NCBI RefSeq assembly: GCF_002083135.2
Contig: NZ_NBTM02000001.1
Location: 620,001 to 684,000 of the forward strand
Length of the DNA: 64,000 bases
DNA from: Aerococcus viridans
GTDB taxonomy: Bacteria; Bacillota; Bacilli; Lactobacillales; Aerococcaceae
Direction: 5' to 3'
The notes under the pieces are model-generated. The model saw only the letters and a list, made by a program, of their open reading frames with translations, was not told where the DNA came from and searched no databases. Position numbers and translations under genes: made by a program. Shown in pieces: positions 17,746-26,692 of this stretch. Every line of letters begins with the position of its first letter. The stretch's first letter is position 1.

Positions 17746-17784
17746 AAAAACGGCTAACCCTTTCAACTGGGCTAGCCGTTTTTT
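17746..17784. terminator. terminator between SUKH gene and srtA
   Basis: Perfect inverted repeat AAAAACGGCTA / TAGCCGTTTTT with a 16-nt centre, usable by both converging genes. Confidence 0.85.
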
Positions 17785-17815
17785 GTCTCTATTATTTTAT
17801 CATTATTGGAATGCT

Positions 17816-18520
17816 CTACTGAAATAATGCTTTCACTTCAGCTGGCGCCTCACCAAAAGCCACTGTCTCTGTTAAATCCCCTTGCACAATCCATCGTTGG
17901 GTCAAATCAGCTGTACACGTCATCAAGGTAATAATAGGATCACCTGTCACTTCTTGCGAAATATATTGCACTTGATCAGGATTCACTGCTTCAACGAAAA
18001 AAGTATCGTATACGTAAACGTTGGTCAAATCTGTCAAGTAAATTTTATCCCCAACCGTCACTGAATCCGAAATGTTATTCAGTAAGATATCTGTCCCGTA
18101 GCCGATATGGTGGCTAGCTAAAGTATAATTCCCTTGGCCCATGACTTGGTCTGGGAACATGGTCCCTGCACCCGACACCATGGCCGCATCAGACAACCCT
18201 TTAATGACCGCGGTATTTAAATTGGCCTCCGGAATAGCTACTGCACCCAAGATATCCAAGTTCGCTTCGCCAGATTCAATATCTGACCGCACTTGGTTGA
18301 CTTCTACCGCCGACACATTACGGACCTCATTGAAATCAAACTGGCCATTTGACTGGTCTGTCGCGTTTTCTTGCAGCTCTTCAGCTGTATAATTCGCTAC
18401 CGCCACATCCTGCTGGTTTAAATACACCTGTACCACTGGCCAAGCCTGGTGGACCATAATGACTATCCCAATCCCCAATAATATCAGTCCTAAAATCCGA
18501 CGAAAGCCCAATCTTCTCAT
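17816..18520 (-). CDS. srtA: class A sortase
   Basis: The housekeeping transpeptidase that cleaves LPXTG surface proteins and links them to the cell wall. The 234-residue protein has one N-terminal signal anchor (about residues 8-27: ILGLILLGIGIVIMVHQAW), then the sortase fold. The catalytic His is in LASHHIGYG, the catalytic Cys in TLMTC, and the Arg in TQRW, all in order. I prefer the ATG at 18520 (MRRLGFRR, after GTAGGTG) to the upstream one at 18547, which would add nine residues. No LPXTG substrate is encoded next to it, which is usual for SrtA. Confidence 0.9.
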   Translation of the reverse strand: MRRLGFRRILGLILLGIGIVIMVHQAWPVVQVYLNQQDVAVANYTAEELQENATDQSNGQFDFNEVRNVSAVEVNQVRSDIESGEANLDILGAVAIPEANLNTAVIKGLSDAAMVSGAGTMFPDQVMGQGNYTLASHHIGYGTDILLNNISDSVTVGDKIYLTDLTNVYVYDTFFVEAVNPDQVQYISQEVTGDPIITLMTCTADLTQRWIVQGDLTETVAFGEAPAEVKALFQ

Positions 18521-18611
18521 CAATAGACACCTACTTCCAATTCGCATTATTTTCTAGGCTCATTATGACATATTTTCCAACCATCCGCTATCTAAGCCTT
18601 TGTCACAAATT

Positions 18612-18878
18612 CAATCCACAGACAGGATTATGACTTTCCACCAACTTATTCACACCACTTGAAAAATAACAGCCTTATTTATCAAGTTTTCAACCGTTTT
18701 TACACATGTTTCCCACAGGTTGTTGATAAGTATCCAATTATTTACACAGATTTTACACAAAAACACCCCCATTTACCCACATACTTATCCACAAATCCAC
18801 AGACTCACACACAAAATGCAGGCAAAAAAGGACACTTTTGCCTTAAAAAGTGTCCTTTTCCTGATTTACTGTGGATGA
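18612..18878. other. cluster of DnaA-box-like 9-mers (DnaA-binding cluster)
   Basis: The AT-rich gap between srtA and cysE contains a perfect DnaA box TTATCCACA (18785-18793). One-mismatch boxes are TTATTCACA (18646-18654), TTATCAACA on minus (18729-18721) and TCATCCACA on minus (18878-18870). At least five two-mismatch sites include 18612-18620, 18738-18746, 18751-18759 and 18793-18801. No dnaA or dnaN gene is near, so this is not the standard oriC. It resembles the chromosomal DnaA-box clusters that titrate or regulate DnaA in B. subtilis and E. coli (inference). Confidence 0.6.
18824..18858 (-). terminator. terminator after cysE
   Basis: Hairpin AAAAGGACACTTTT / AAAAGTGTCCTTTT with a short loop and T run on the minus strand, downstream of cysE. 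It lies inside the DnaA-box cluster. Confidence 0.8.
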
Positions 18879-18970
18879 AGGCGGTTTTAGCCATATATAT
18901 CCACTGAGTCATGAAATTTATCCCCATTTTCAAGATTACGGTATTAAATAAAGGGCAATACTCCCCTATT

Positions 18971-19540
18971 TTAAATACTGTATTCACCAATCCGGTTCCA
19001 ATTCTTGTCATGCAAAATAATGCGAGCAGGTACCCCAACGGCTGTCGCATAGGGCGGCACATCATGAATCACAACAGCATTGGCCCCAACTTTGGCATGG
19101 TGCCCAACTGTGACATTACCTAAAACGGTAGCGTTAGCCCCCACTTCAGCGTCATGTTGGATGGTCGGATGGCGCTTCGCCCCCTTGTCATTACCAGTCC
19201 CACCTAAAGTGACCCCGTGATATAACTTGACTCGGTCGCCAACAATAGCCGTTTCCCCAATGACAACGCCCATACCGTGGTCGATAAAGACATTTTCCCC
19301 AATTTGGGCACCAGGATGGATTTCAATGCCTGTATCCTTGCGGGTGGCTTCTGCCATTTTCCGGGCACCATAATAGTCTTCTTGTAAATAAAGTTCTCGC
19401 TCAGTGATATGGCGGATCACTGCTTGGAAACCTGGATATAGAAAGACTTCTTCTATGGAATGGGGCGCTGGATCGTGGTCATAGATATATTGGGCGAAGT
19501 CGCGGTGGGCTTCATTTAATTCATCACTCAGCATGCCCAT
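18971..19540 (-). CDS. cysE: serine O-acetyltransferase
   Basis: CysE makes O-acetylserine from serine and acetyl-CoA, the substrate of CysK. About 190 residues with an alpha-helical N-terminus and a C-terminal left-handed beta-helix of hexapeptide repeats ([20 protein letters not shown], then the catalytic VTLGGTG, then [20 protein letters not shown]). It is the short Gram-positive form. The start is uncertain: ATGs at 19540 and 19534 both lie inside the end of cysK (stop 19524), giving an overlapping, translationally coupled pair. The longest frame to 19600 lies entirely in cysK and is unlikely. Confidence 0.9.
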   Translation of the reverse strand: MGMLSDELNEAHRDFAQYIYDHDPAPHSIEEVFLYPGFQAVIRHITERELYLQEDYYGARKMAEATRKDTGIEIHPGAQIGENVFIDHGMGVVIGETAIVGDRVKLYHGVTLGGTGNDKGAKRHPTIQHDAEVGANATVLGNVTVGHHAKVGANAVVIHDVPPYATAVGVPARIILHDKNWNRIGEYSI

Positions 19541-20444
19541 CACCGAATTGGCCGGTTGATAGGTAACGTTCACCTGAATCTGGTAATACGGTGACAACAA
19601 CCTTACCTTTACCTAACTCTTTAGCGAGTGCTTTTGCCGCTACATAATTAGCACCTGAAGAGAAACCAGCGAAAATCCCTTGAGTAGTCGCCAATTCTTT
19701 GGCTGCCGCAATCGCATCTTCATTTGAAACAGTCGCTACTTTGTCTAAAATAGATTGATCTAAAACTTTAGGAATAAAGTTGGCACCTAACCCTTGAATC
19801 TTATGAGGACCTGCCTTACCTTCAGTTAATAGCGGTGAATCACTTGGCTCACCACCCCAAATAACAGTAGCTGGATTCTTCTCTTTTAAGACATGACCAA
19901 CACCTGAAACCGTACCACCAGTACCGATACCAACAACAAAGCCGTCAACATTCGGTAAGTCAGCTAAGATTTCTTTGGCAGTTGTTTCCTCGTGGGCAGT
20001 CACATTGGCTCCGTTTGTAAATTGACCAAAGACCACACCATTACGTTCAGCCGCAACTTTTTCAGCGGTTTCACCAGCCAATGCCATACCCCCAGATTTA
20101 TCTGTCAAAATCAGTTCCGCACCATAAGCTTGGATCAATTGACGACGCTCGATACTCATTGATTCTGGCATCACGATCACGACATTGATGCCTAAAGCCG
20201 CACCAACCATAGCTAATCCAACACCCGTATTACCAGAAGTTGACTCAACAATCGTTCCGCCAACTGCTACTTTACCGGAATCCAACAAGTCTTGGACAAT
20301 GTATTTTACTGGACGGTCTTTTACCGAACCGGATGGATTATTTTTCTCTAATTTGACATAGATATCCGCAGAATCTTCATCCAAACCATTAATTTTGACC
20401 AAGGGTGTATACCCAATCGCGTCTACAATATTTTCAAATAACAT
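19524..20444 (-). CDS. cysK: cysteine synthase A (O-acetylserine sulfhydrylase)
   Basis: A PLP enzyme that converts O-acetylserine and sulfide to cysteine. In 306 residues it shows the PLP lysine in [11 protein letters not shown] (Lys42), the substrate loop TSGNTG (about 67-72) and the phosphate-binding loop [10 protein letters not shown] (about 173-182). The ATG at 20444 is chosen because GGAGGG lies five bases upstream and the family begins MLFENI..GYTPL; the longer frame adds 38 unrelated residues. Overlap with cysE allows the two enzymes, which form the cysteine synthase complex, to be made together. A promoter lies about 130 nt upstream (20571-20599), leaving a leader with no T-box that I can see. 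Confidence 0.95.
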   Translation of the reverse strand: MLFENIVDAIGYTPLVKINGLDEDSADIYVKLEKNNPSGSVKDRPVKYIVQDLLDSGKVAVGGTIVESTSGNTGVGLAMVGAALGINVVIVMPESMSIERRQLIQAYGAELILTDKSGGMALAGETAEKVAAERNGVVFGQFTNGANVTAHEETTAKEILADLPNVDGFVVGIGTGGTVSGVGHVLKEKNPATVIWGGEPSDSPLLTEGKAGPHKIQGLGANFIPKVLDQSILDKVATVSNEDAIAAAKELATTQGIFAGFSSGANYVAAKALAKELGKGKVVVTVLPDSGERYLSTGQFGDGHAE

Positions 20445-20570
20445 AAATTCCCTCCATATATAAGCTATCATCATTTTTTGATTACTTGCTTTCACGCTAT
20501 ACTTCTCTGCATTTCTCAAGAGTTTTCTACAATTTTTTCTAACTGAAAGACAAGTCAACTATCTACTCGA

Positions 20571-20599
20571 ATAGTACCTTTTTCATTAGCCATTAGCAA
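20571..20599 (-). promoter_or_regulatory. promoter of cysKE
   Basis: -35 TTGCTA (20599-20594), a 17-nt spacer and -10 TACTAT (20576-20571) on the minus strand. Confidence 0.5.
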
Positions 20600-20680
20600 T
20601 TGCTTTGCTCACTTTAAGGCTACTGAATAATTGAAGGATTTTGATTGTATTTGCCTATCAGGAAAAGAGGGATAACCATT

Positions 20681-20708
20681 TTGACAATAAGGATTAAAGG
20701 CGTATCAT
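20681..20708 (+). promoter_or_regulatory. promoter of acetyltransferase gene
   Basis: TTGACA (20681-20686), a 16-nt spacer and TATCAT (20703-20708). Transcription would start about 20 nt before the ribosome binding site GGAGG. Confidence 0.65.
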
Positions 20709-20736
20709 GGACTTATTAAATCTTTTGGAGGCACAT

Positions 20737-21201
20737 ATGGATATTCGATTCGCACAGGATATAGATATTCCTGATATTTTAAAACTACTAGAACAAGTCA
20801 ACTTAATCCACCACCATGCTCGGCCGGACATCCTGAAGAAAGCGCCTAAGTATACTTCGGATGAAATTGCGAACATTATTGAAGATCCACAACGCCCAAT
20901 TTTAGTCGCTGTTGAAGGCAATCATATACTTGGTTACATGTTTGGGATTTACCAAGTAACCGCTGAAAGTGAGTTTTTAGTTGGCGAGAAATTCTTATAC
21001 ATTGATGATATCTGTGTTGATCAAAACGCCCGCGGCAAACATGTCGGCCAAGCCCTTTACCAAGCCACTAAAGAATTAGCCGCCGATACAGGTTGTCGCC
21101 GCATCACCTTAAACGTTTGGGCCTTCAACAACTCCGCCAAATCTTTCTATGAAAAAATGGGCATGCAGACCTTTAAAACGACATTAGAAGATATTTTATA
21201 A
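20737..21201 (+). CDS. GNAT family N-acetyltransferase
   Basis: A 154-residue single-domain GNAT protein. The acetyl-CoA pyrophosphate loop appears as the V-D-Q-N-A-R-G-K-H-V-G-Q-A-L motif (about residues 92-105, the Q/R-x-x-G-x-G/A class). It is followed by LNVWAFNNSAKSFYEKMGMQ, the usual end of the fold. Substrate unknown. I start at 20737 because GGAGG lies five bases upstream; the longer frame from 20707 begins inside the predicted promoter. The gene is divergent from cysKE and ends at a terminator. Confidence 0.85.
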   Translation: MDIRFAQDIDIPDILKLLEQVNLIHHHARPDILKKAPKYTSDEIANIIEDPQRPILVAVEGNHILGYMFGIYQVTAESEFLVGEKFLYIDDICVDQNARGKHVGQALYQATKELAADTGCRRITLNVWAFNNSAKSFYEKMGMQTFKTTLEDIL

Positions 21202-21210
21202 ACAAGATTC

Positions 21211-21245
21211 ACGACCCGTCTATTCAAAAAGGCAGGTCGTTTTCT
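21211..21245 (+). terminator. terminator after acetyltransferase gene
   Basis: ACGACCCG / GGCAGGTCGT hairpin (one bulge) followed by TTTTCT on the plus strand. Confidence 0.6.
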
Positions 21246-21263
21246 ATTAGAATACTAACAAAA

Positions 21264-21299
21264 TAAAAAACGCGTTGATGAGATCATTCACCAACACGC
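21264..21299 (-). terminator. terminator after ridA
   Basis: Minus-strand GCGTGTTGGTGA / TCATCAACGCG with six T residues. Confidence 0.8.
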
Positions 21300-21382
21300 A
21301 TAAAAGCTATTCAATATTTTCTTTTTTTATAATTCTGCTTGGAAAGCTACTCTTTCAAATCTTATACTTTATTTTTCAGTCA

Positions 21383-21766
21383 CTAACCTTCGACGGCAAC
21401 TGCTTCGATTTCAACAAGCGCGCCTTTTGGAATCGCGGCTACTTCAAAAGCAGCACGAGCAGGCGTTACACCTGTAAAGAATTCAGCATAGACTTCATTC
21501 ATAGCCGCAAAATCATCAATATTATCCAATAAAACGGTTGTCTTTACTACATTAGACATATCCAATCCCGCTTCCGCTAAAATAGCTTGAATATTGGTTA
21601 ATGATTGACGGGTTTGCCCTTGAATATCAGTAGACGCAAATTCACCCGTTGCTGGATCAATTGGTAATTGTCCAGACACATAAACAGTCCCATTCACACT
21701 AATGGCTTGAGAATATGGCCCTAGAGCTGCTGGTGCCTTTTCAGTTGCAATTGCTTTTTTTGTCAT
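21383..21766 (-). CDS. ridA: RidA family reactive-intermediate deaminase
   Basis: A 127-residue YjgF/YER057c/UK114 protein that hydrolyses reactive enamine/imine intermediates released by PLP enzymes. It contains LGPYSQAISVNGTVYVSGQL (about residues 15-34) and the ligand-binding Arg in PARAAFEVAAIPKGALVEIE (about 102-121), the archetypal RidA signature. I start at 21766 (nine bases after GGAG) and not the ATG at 21775, which abuts the ribosome binding site. It is an independent gene with its own terminator. The linkage near cysK, a PLP enzyme, is loose. Confidence 0.93.
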   Translation of the reverse strand: MTKKAIATEKAPAALGPYSQAISVNGTVYVSGQLPIDPATGEFASTDIQGQTRQSLTNIQAILAEAGLDMSNVVKTTVLLDNIDDFAAMNEVYAEFFTGVTPARAAFEVAAIPKGALVEIEAVAVEG

Positions 21767-21928
21767 ATATAACATCTCCTCTAATTATTTTTTAATCTTC
21801 TATATCTATTATTTACTAAATTAGGAGAATTGTCGATGGTTAAATTAACATAAAGAGTTCCCTATCCACCTTTTAGGGTTATCATCATTATAAACATTAG
21901 ATATATGATGACCTAAATTTAAATACAT

Positions 21929-21958
21929 AAAAAAAGGATATCCAACATGGATACCCTT
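21929..21958 (-). terminator. terminator after rpmE2
   Basis: Minus-strand AAGGGTATCC / GGATATCCTT with a five-base loop and seven T residues. Confidence 0.85.
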
Positions 21959-21984
21959 GAAAACTGATAAACTCAGTCTTTTTA

Positions 21985-22248
21985 TTATTCTGCAGCGTTT
22001 TCGTCTTTGAAACCGTATTTTTTGTTGAAACGGTCCACACGACCATCTGCTTGTGTGAATTTTTGACGTCCAGTGTAGAATGGATGTGAGTCTGATGAAG
22101 TCTCAACACGGATTAATGGGTAAGTGTTACCATCTTCCCACTCAACTGTTTCAGCAGAATTAACTGTTGAACCAGATAAGAATTTGTATCCTGTACTTGT
22201 ATCCATAAATACTACTGGATGGTAATCTGGATGAATCTCTTGTTTCAT
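21985..22248 (-). CDS. rpmE2: 50S ribosomal protein L31 type B
   Basis: An 87-residue protein starting [20 protein letters not shown] and ending with [20 protein letters not shown], the hallmark of L31. It has none of the four cysteines of the zinc-binding form, so it is the zinc-independent type B paralogue. In organisms with both, type B is made under zinc starvation; no Zur box is obvious here, and it may be the only L31. Its promoter (22316-22344) lies between it and rho. The leader contains a small hairpin, CTCTGGGCTGCAG followed by CTTCAGGG-like pairing, just before GGAGAG. Confidence 0.95.
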   Translation of the reverse strand: MKQEIHPDYHPVVFMDTSTGYKFLSGSTVNSAETVEWEDGNTYPLIRVETSSDSHPFYTGRQKFTQADGRVDRFNKKYGFKDENAAE

Positions 22249-22315
22249 TTGTACATACTCTCCTTTTCGCCCTGAACTTCTGCAGCCCAGAGATTATTTT
22301 TAACATAACACGAGT

Positions 22316-22344
22316 AGTCTATCATAATGCCCCATCACTTTCAA
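22316..22344 (-). promoter_or_regulatory. promoter of rpmE2
   Basis: TTGAAA (22344-22339), a 17-nt spacer and TAGACT (22321-22316) on the minus strand, about 70 nt upstream of rpmE2. Confidence 0.6.
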
Positions 22345-22352
22345 GTAGATTT

Positions 22353-23648
22353 TTATGATTTACCCTTGTTTTTCCCTTTGGATAAGAAGACATCAAGCCG
22401 GTCAATAAATTGATTATTGGTTTCAGTTTTCTTCATTTCCTTCAGCATTTCATTGGTATAAACCAACATATCACCCTTCATCGTCTGGCGCAATTTCCAT
22501 AAAACTTTCAAGGTTGCTTCATCATGCAACAACTCTTCCTTACGTGTAGACGAACGACGAATATCAATCGCTGGGAAGACACGAGACTCTGCCAAGTCAC
22601 GAGATAAGTGAATCTCAGCGTTACCCGTTCCCTTGAACTCCTCATAAATCATATCATCCATACGAGAACCCGTATCTACTAAAGCTGTCGCCAGAATAGT
22701 TAAGGAACCCCCATCTTCAATATTTCGGGCTGATCCAAAGAATTTCTTCGGCTTATAGAAAGCCGCTGGATCAATACCACCAGATAGCGTCCGGCCACTC
22801 GGCTTCTCAACCAAGTTGTAAGCACGGGCTAAACGCGTAATTGAATCCATCAAAATGACCACATCACGCTTATCTTCCACCAAACGGCGAGCCCTTTCTA
22901 AAACCAATTCCGCAATCCGCACATGGTTTTCAGGTCGTTGATCGAAAGTAGACGAAACCACTTCCCCATCAATTGACCGCTCCAAATCCGTTACCTCTTC
23001 AGGCCGCTCATCAATTAAAAGCATAATCAACTCAACATCCGGATTATTAGCTGTAATCCCGTTGGCGATTTCCTTCATCAAGACCGTCTTACCAGCCTTA
23101 GGAGGTGCCACAATCAAACCACGTTGACCGTAACCAACAGGCGAAATCAAATCAATCATCCGCGCAGACAAACGTCCAGGCGTCGATTCCAACCGTAACT
23201 GTTCATTCGGATAAACAGGGGTCAAGGCTGGGAAATGCGCCCGTTCCTTCGCCTCATCCGGGTCCTTACCATTCACCGCGTACACATGCATCAAACCCAA
23301 ATACCGCTCAGAAGCCTTAGGCGGACGAGCTGTACCCGACACCAAATCCCCATTCCGCAAACCAAACCGGCGAATCTGAGAATTTGAAATATAAATATCC
23401 TCCTGACTAGGCGAATAATTAATCGACCGCAAGAAACCAAAATCAGACCCCGTAATATCAAGCACACCCTCGACATTCATAAAGCCCTGACTCACCTCTT
23501 GTGCCCGCAAGACAGCCATAATCAGCTCTTTCTTATTCATTTGACTATAATAAGGGACCTTATACGCCTTCGCATACTGGTAAATCTCCTTCAAAGTCAT
23601 GGCCTGCAAACTATGCAACTTCACGTGTTCTTGCTCATTATCTGACAT
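22353..23648 (-). CDS. rho: transcription termination factor Rho
   Basis: Hexameric RNA-dependent ATPase that terminates transcription. The 431-residue protein has the N-terminal Rho_N helix bundle ([20 protein letters not shown], residues 11-30) and the OSB/cold-shock RNA-binding domain with DFGFLRS and [13 protein letters not shown] (about 70-95). The ATPase core shows Walker A APPKAGKT (about 182-189), Walker [12 protein letters not shown] (about 213) and the Q/R-loop region [10 protein letters not shown]. Length and layout are normal. In Gram-positive bacteria rho often lies between murA (murZ) and rpmE, and the same murA-rho-rpmE order is seen here. Confidence 0.97.
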   Translation of the reverse strand: MSDNEQEHVKLHSLQAMTLKEIYQYAKAYKVPYYSQMNKKELIMAVLRAQEVSQGFMNVEGVLDITGSDFGFLRSINYSPSQEDIYISNSQIRRFGLRNGDLVSGTARPPKASERYLGLMHVYAVNGKDPDEAKERAHFPALTPVYPNEQLRLESTPGRLSARMIDLISPVGYGQRGLIVAPPKAGKTVLMKEIANGITANNPDVELIMLLIDERPEEVTDLERSIDGEVVSSTFDQRPENHVRIAELVLERARRLVEDKRDVVILMDSITRLARAYNLVEKPSGRTLSGGIDPAAFYKPKKFFGSARNIEDGGSLTILATALVDTGSRMDDMIYEEFKGTGNAEIHLSRDLAESRVFPAIDIRRSSTRKEELLHDEATLKVLWKLRQTMKGDMLVYTNEMLKEMKKTETNNQFIDRLDVFLSKGKNKGKS

Positions 23649-23864
23649 AAAAAAACCTTCATTTCTATCAATACTTAGTTACTTTCTGGAAAAGGACGAC
23701 CGCCTTGAAGCTGAGTGCTTAAAGATATCGCTAGCTATCATGAAGCCAGGAGCTCCTTGGGTCTAAGAAGTGTTAAGAGAGGACTTGCTTGTTGTTTGGG
23801 TAAAAATGTAAAGGACTGCGACACCCTTGCCGCAGTCCTAACATGCATCACTACAGCGACAACA
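23649..23864 (-). other. murA-rho intergenic / rho leader
   Basis: 215 nt holding the murA terminator (23801-23840) and then about 150 nt of rho leader. The leader contains several short dyads (AGCTAGCGATATC, AAGGAGCTCC) but no riboswitch or T-box that I recognise. rho has only a weak ribosome binding site (GAAGG). Rho autoregulation through the leader is known in other bacteria but is not shown here. Confidence 0.4.
23801..23840 (-). terminator. terminator after murA
   Basis: Minus-strand AGGACTGCG / CGCAGTCCT with a 10-nt loop, then TTTACATTTTT. Confidence 0.8.
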
Positions 23865-25145
23865 TTAGTTTACTGTAGAATAATCGTATTGTACCAATTG
23901 AATATCAGCACCTAAAGCTGACAATTTTTCATCGATATGGTCATAACCACGTAAAATATTACCGGCACCATATAATTCAGTTTCACCCTCAGCCATTAAC
24001 CCAGCAATCACTAGACCAGCACCAGCACGTAAGTCTGAAGCCGTCACAGTTGCACCTGTTAATTGGTTAGGACCATTGTAAGTAATTTGGTCATTGTGTT
24101 CTTCAATATTTGCACCCATACGCGCTAACTCAGGTACATGTTTCACACGTTTTGGATAAATCGTATCTACTAATTTACCGTTACCATTCGCTGTTAATAA
24201 TAATGGCGTAACAGGTTGTTGTAAGTCAGTTGCAAAACCTGGGTATGGTGCTGTTTTAACATCTACAGCTTTTAATTGACCATCATTTGGATGAATGTAG
24301 ATAGCATCATCGCTGATGTCCATTTTGACTCCCATCTCACGTAATTTCGCTAGGAAGCTTTCAATATGTTCAGCAATGACGTTATTGACAGTAACCCCTT
24401 GGCCAACTGCCGCAGCAGCTGCAATATAAGTGCCGGCTTCGATACGGTCAGGAATTTGTTGGTGAGAAGCACCGTGCATCTCGTCCACACCTTCGATACG
24501 GATAGTAGAAGTACCCACACCTTTAATCTTAGCACCCATTTTGTTTAAAAGCATTGCAATATCAATGATTTCAGGTTCGCGGGCTGCATTTTCAATGACA
24601 GTTGTCCCTTTAGCGCGAGAAGCTGCCAACATAATGTTGATTGTTGCACCAACGCTGACAACATCTAGGTAAATTTCAGTACCAGTTAGGCCGTTACCGT
24701 TAGTTGTTAAATGCATAGCACCTAATTCATTGCTTACTTCAGCACCTAAAGCTTCAAAACCTTTTAAGTGTAAATCCATTGGACGAGGACCCAAGTTACA
24801 ACCACCTGGTAAACCAACAACACCCTCACCGTATTTACCTAATAAGGCACCCATGAAGTAGTAAGATGCGCGCAAGCTTTGGATCTTACCATCAGGCATT
24901 GGGATATTTTCCATGTTCGTTGGGTCAATACGCATCACGTGCTCATTGAAATCAACGTCTACATTAAAGTCTTTCAAAATTTCAATTAAAGCGAACACGT
25001 CGTCAATTTCCGGTACGCCCTCAATTACCACCGGTGAATCCGCCATAATCGCTGCAGGAATTAGCGCTACTGCACTATTCTTCGCTCCAGAAACTGTAAT
25101 CTCACCCTTTAACGGATTACCACCCTTGATGATAAATTTTTCCAT
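23865..25145 (-). CDS. murA: UDP-N-acetylglucosamine 1-carboxyvinyltransferase
   Basis: MurA transfers enolpyruvate from PEP to UDP-GlcNAc, the committed step of peptidoglycan synthesis and the fosfomycin target. The 426-residue protein starts [20 protein letters not shown] and has [10 protein letters not shown] near the start. The catalytic loop reads [22 protein letters not shown] (cited by its parts GGCNLGPRP and DLHLKGFE); Cys lies in the PGGCNLG position (about 115-121), so the enzyme should be fosfomycin sensitive. The start at 25145 follows GAGGGG. As the gene next to rho, it corresponds to the MurZ/MurA2 paralogue of Gram-positives. Confidence 0.95.
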   Translation of the reverse strand: MEKFIIKGGNPLKGEITVSGAKNSAVALIPAAIMADSPVVIEGVPEIDDVFALIEILKDFNVDVDFNEHVMRIDPTNMENIPMPDGKIQSLRASYYFMGALLGKYGEGVVGLPGGCNLGPRPMDLHLKGFEALGAEVSNELGAMHLTTNGNGLTGTEIYLDVVSVGATINIMLAASRAKGTTVIENAAREPEIIDIAMLLNKMGAKIKGVGTSTIRIEGVDEMHGASHQQIPDRIEAGTYIAAAAAVGQGVTVNNVIAEHIESFLAKLREMGVKMDISDDAIYIHPNDGQLKAVDVKTAPYPGFATDLQQPVTPLLLTANGNGKLVDTIYPKRVKHVPELARMGANIEEHNDQITYNGPNQLTGATVTASDLRAGAGLVIAGLMAEGETELYGAGNILRGYDHIDEKLSALGADIQLVQYDYSTVN

Positions 25146-25513
25146 TATAAAACCCCTCACTCATCGTTTTCATTTTCGTTTTATTTACGCTATTTTTCAT
25201 TCTGTTAATTTCATAGACTAACTCTTGTTTGTTCATTAATTACCTATACTCGTCACACATGCTATTTTTACACACTTTTTCCGATTCTATGATAGATAAT
25301 GCAAGATTGATTATACCTAATTCTCTATGATATAACTACCGTCCCCGCCAATTTTAATTGTTTTTTTAACTTCTATGTAAAATTTGACATATATACAATC
25401 AGTTATGGGAGCCATTTAATTTATTATAACCCATGAATCAACCATTATTCATTCGAAAGGTTTAAACATCTTGCAAAAAGGGCAATTTCACGTAAATCTG
25501 AGGATTTCAAGTA
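25146..25513 (-). other. intergenic region between fba and murA
   Basis: About 370 nt upstream of murA, strongly AT-rich. It contains two TATAAT hexamers on the minus strand (near 25425 and 25317) without convincing -35 partners. I see no ORF with a ribosome binding site, no riboswitch and no repeat. Confidence 0.4.
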
Positions 25514-25548
25514 CAAAAAAAGAGCAACAACCAAAAGGTCATTGCTCG
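25514..25548 (-). terminator. terminator after fba
   Basis: Minus-strand GAGCAATGACC / GGTTGTTGCTC around TTTT, with seven T residues. Confidence 0.85.
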
Positions 25549-25589
25549 AAAAAGGATATATAAAGCGGAAATTCACTGGCTAAAATGAA

Positions 25590-26444
25590 TTATGCTTTGT
25601 TTGATGAACCAAACATACGTAATGTTTCACGTGCTGTTTTAACGATCGCAGCTTTACCTGGTGCTAAAACTTTACGTGGGTCGTATACTTTGTCATCGTT
25701 GTTTAAGTTTTCACGAACTGCAGCAGTAAATACGACTTGTAATTCAGTATTTACGTTGATTTTCGCATGACCGCGTTCGATTGCTTTTTTAACTTGCTCT
25801 TCTGGAATACCTGAACCACCGTGTAATACTAATGGTGTGTTTGTGTATTCAGAAATTTCTTTCATTTCATCGAAACCTAAAACAGGTTCGCCAGAGTATG
25901 GACCATGAACTGAACCTAAGGCTGCAGCTAATGCATCGATACCAGCTTCTTCAACGATACGTTTACATTCTTCTTTATCTGCGTAGTTGATACCAGCAGT
26001 AACGCCGTCTTCAGTACCACCAACAGTACCGATTTCACCTTCAACAGAAGCGCCACGTTCGTGTGCGTATTCTACAACTTGTTTAGTCATAGCGATGTTG
26101 TCATCAATTGGGTGATGAGAACCATCGATCATTACTGAAGTGTATCCAGCGTCGATTGCACGTTTACAAGTTTCAAAAGATGAACCGTGGTCTAAATGTA
26201 ATGCAACAGGAACAGTGATTTCCATTGTTTCAATTAAAGCTTTAACCATAGCGGCAACAACTTCTGGGCCACCCATGTATTTACCAGCACCCTCAGAAAC
26301 ACCTAAAATTACTGGTGAGTTTTCTGCTTGGGCTGCTTCTAAAACAGCTTGAGTCCATTCCAAGTTGTTAATGTTTAATTGTGCTACTGCATATTGACCG
26401 TCTTTCGCTTTTGTCAGCATGTCGACCATGTTTTCTAATGGCAT
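25590..26444 (-). CDS. fba: class II fructose-bisphosphate aldolase
   Basis: Glycolytic aldolase, zinc-dependent, splitting fructose 1,6-bisphosphate. The 284 residues contain [11 protein letters not shown] (about 77-87; DH supplies the catalytic Asp and a zinc His), [14 protein letters not shown] (about 132-145), and two later His in GSVHGPY and [13 protein letters not shown]. This is the Gram-positive FbaA type. The start follows AGGGGGAT. The promoter at 26487-26516 and the terminator make it a single-gene unit. Codon use is strongly biased (CGT for Arg, GGT for Gly), as expected for a highly expressed gene. Confidence 0.96.
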   Translation of the reverse strand: MPLENMVDMLTKAKDGQYAVAQLNINNLEWTQAVLEAAQAENSPVILGVSEGAGKYMGGPEVVAAMVKALIETMEITVPVALHLDHGSSFETCKRAIDAGYTSVMIDGSHHPIDDNIAMTKQVVEYAHERGASVEGEIGTVGGTEDGVTAGINYADKEECKRIVEEAGIDALAAALGSVHGPYSGEPVLGFDEMKEISEYTNTPLVLHGGSGIPEEQVKKAIERGHAKINVNTELQVVFTAAVRENLNNDDKVYDPRKVLAPGKAAIVKTARETLRMFGSSNKA

Positions 26445-26486
26445 AAATAGATCCCCCTGATTTTTAATTTTGATGTGCTCGTGCTT

Positions 26487-26516
26487 ATTGTAACCCTTAT
26501 CAATTGCATTTTACAA
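26487..26516 (-). promoter_or_regulatory. promoter of fba
   Basis: TTGTAA (26516-26511), an 18-nt spacer and TACAAT (26492-26487), 43 nt upstream of the start codon. Confidence 0.65.
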
Positions 26517-26692
26517 GAGTTTTGCCTCATAAAAAATTAAATATTAATTGATGCCATAAAATAACAATTCGCAAACGCATACATCGTTTTTATTATTCTG
26601 TTCATACAATTTTTGCAATAATAATCCTAATCGTTTATAGGCTTTTTTGACTGAAAATAATCATTTTCCCCTAAACCAGGCTATTACACTGA

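Noticed and set aside
18612-18878. Chromosomal replication origin
   Set aside because: Many DnaA-like boxes, but no dnaA, dnaN, rpmH or gidA genes nearby; a secondary cluster is more likely.
20445-20570. T-box or SAM riboswitch in the cysK leader
   Set aside because: No specifier loop, no T-box sequence and no terminator were found in the leader.
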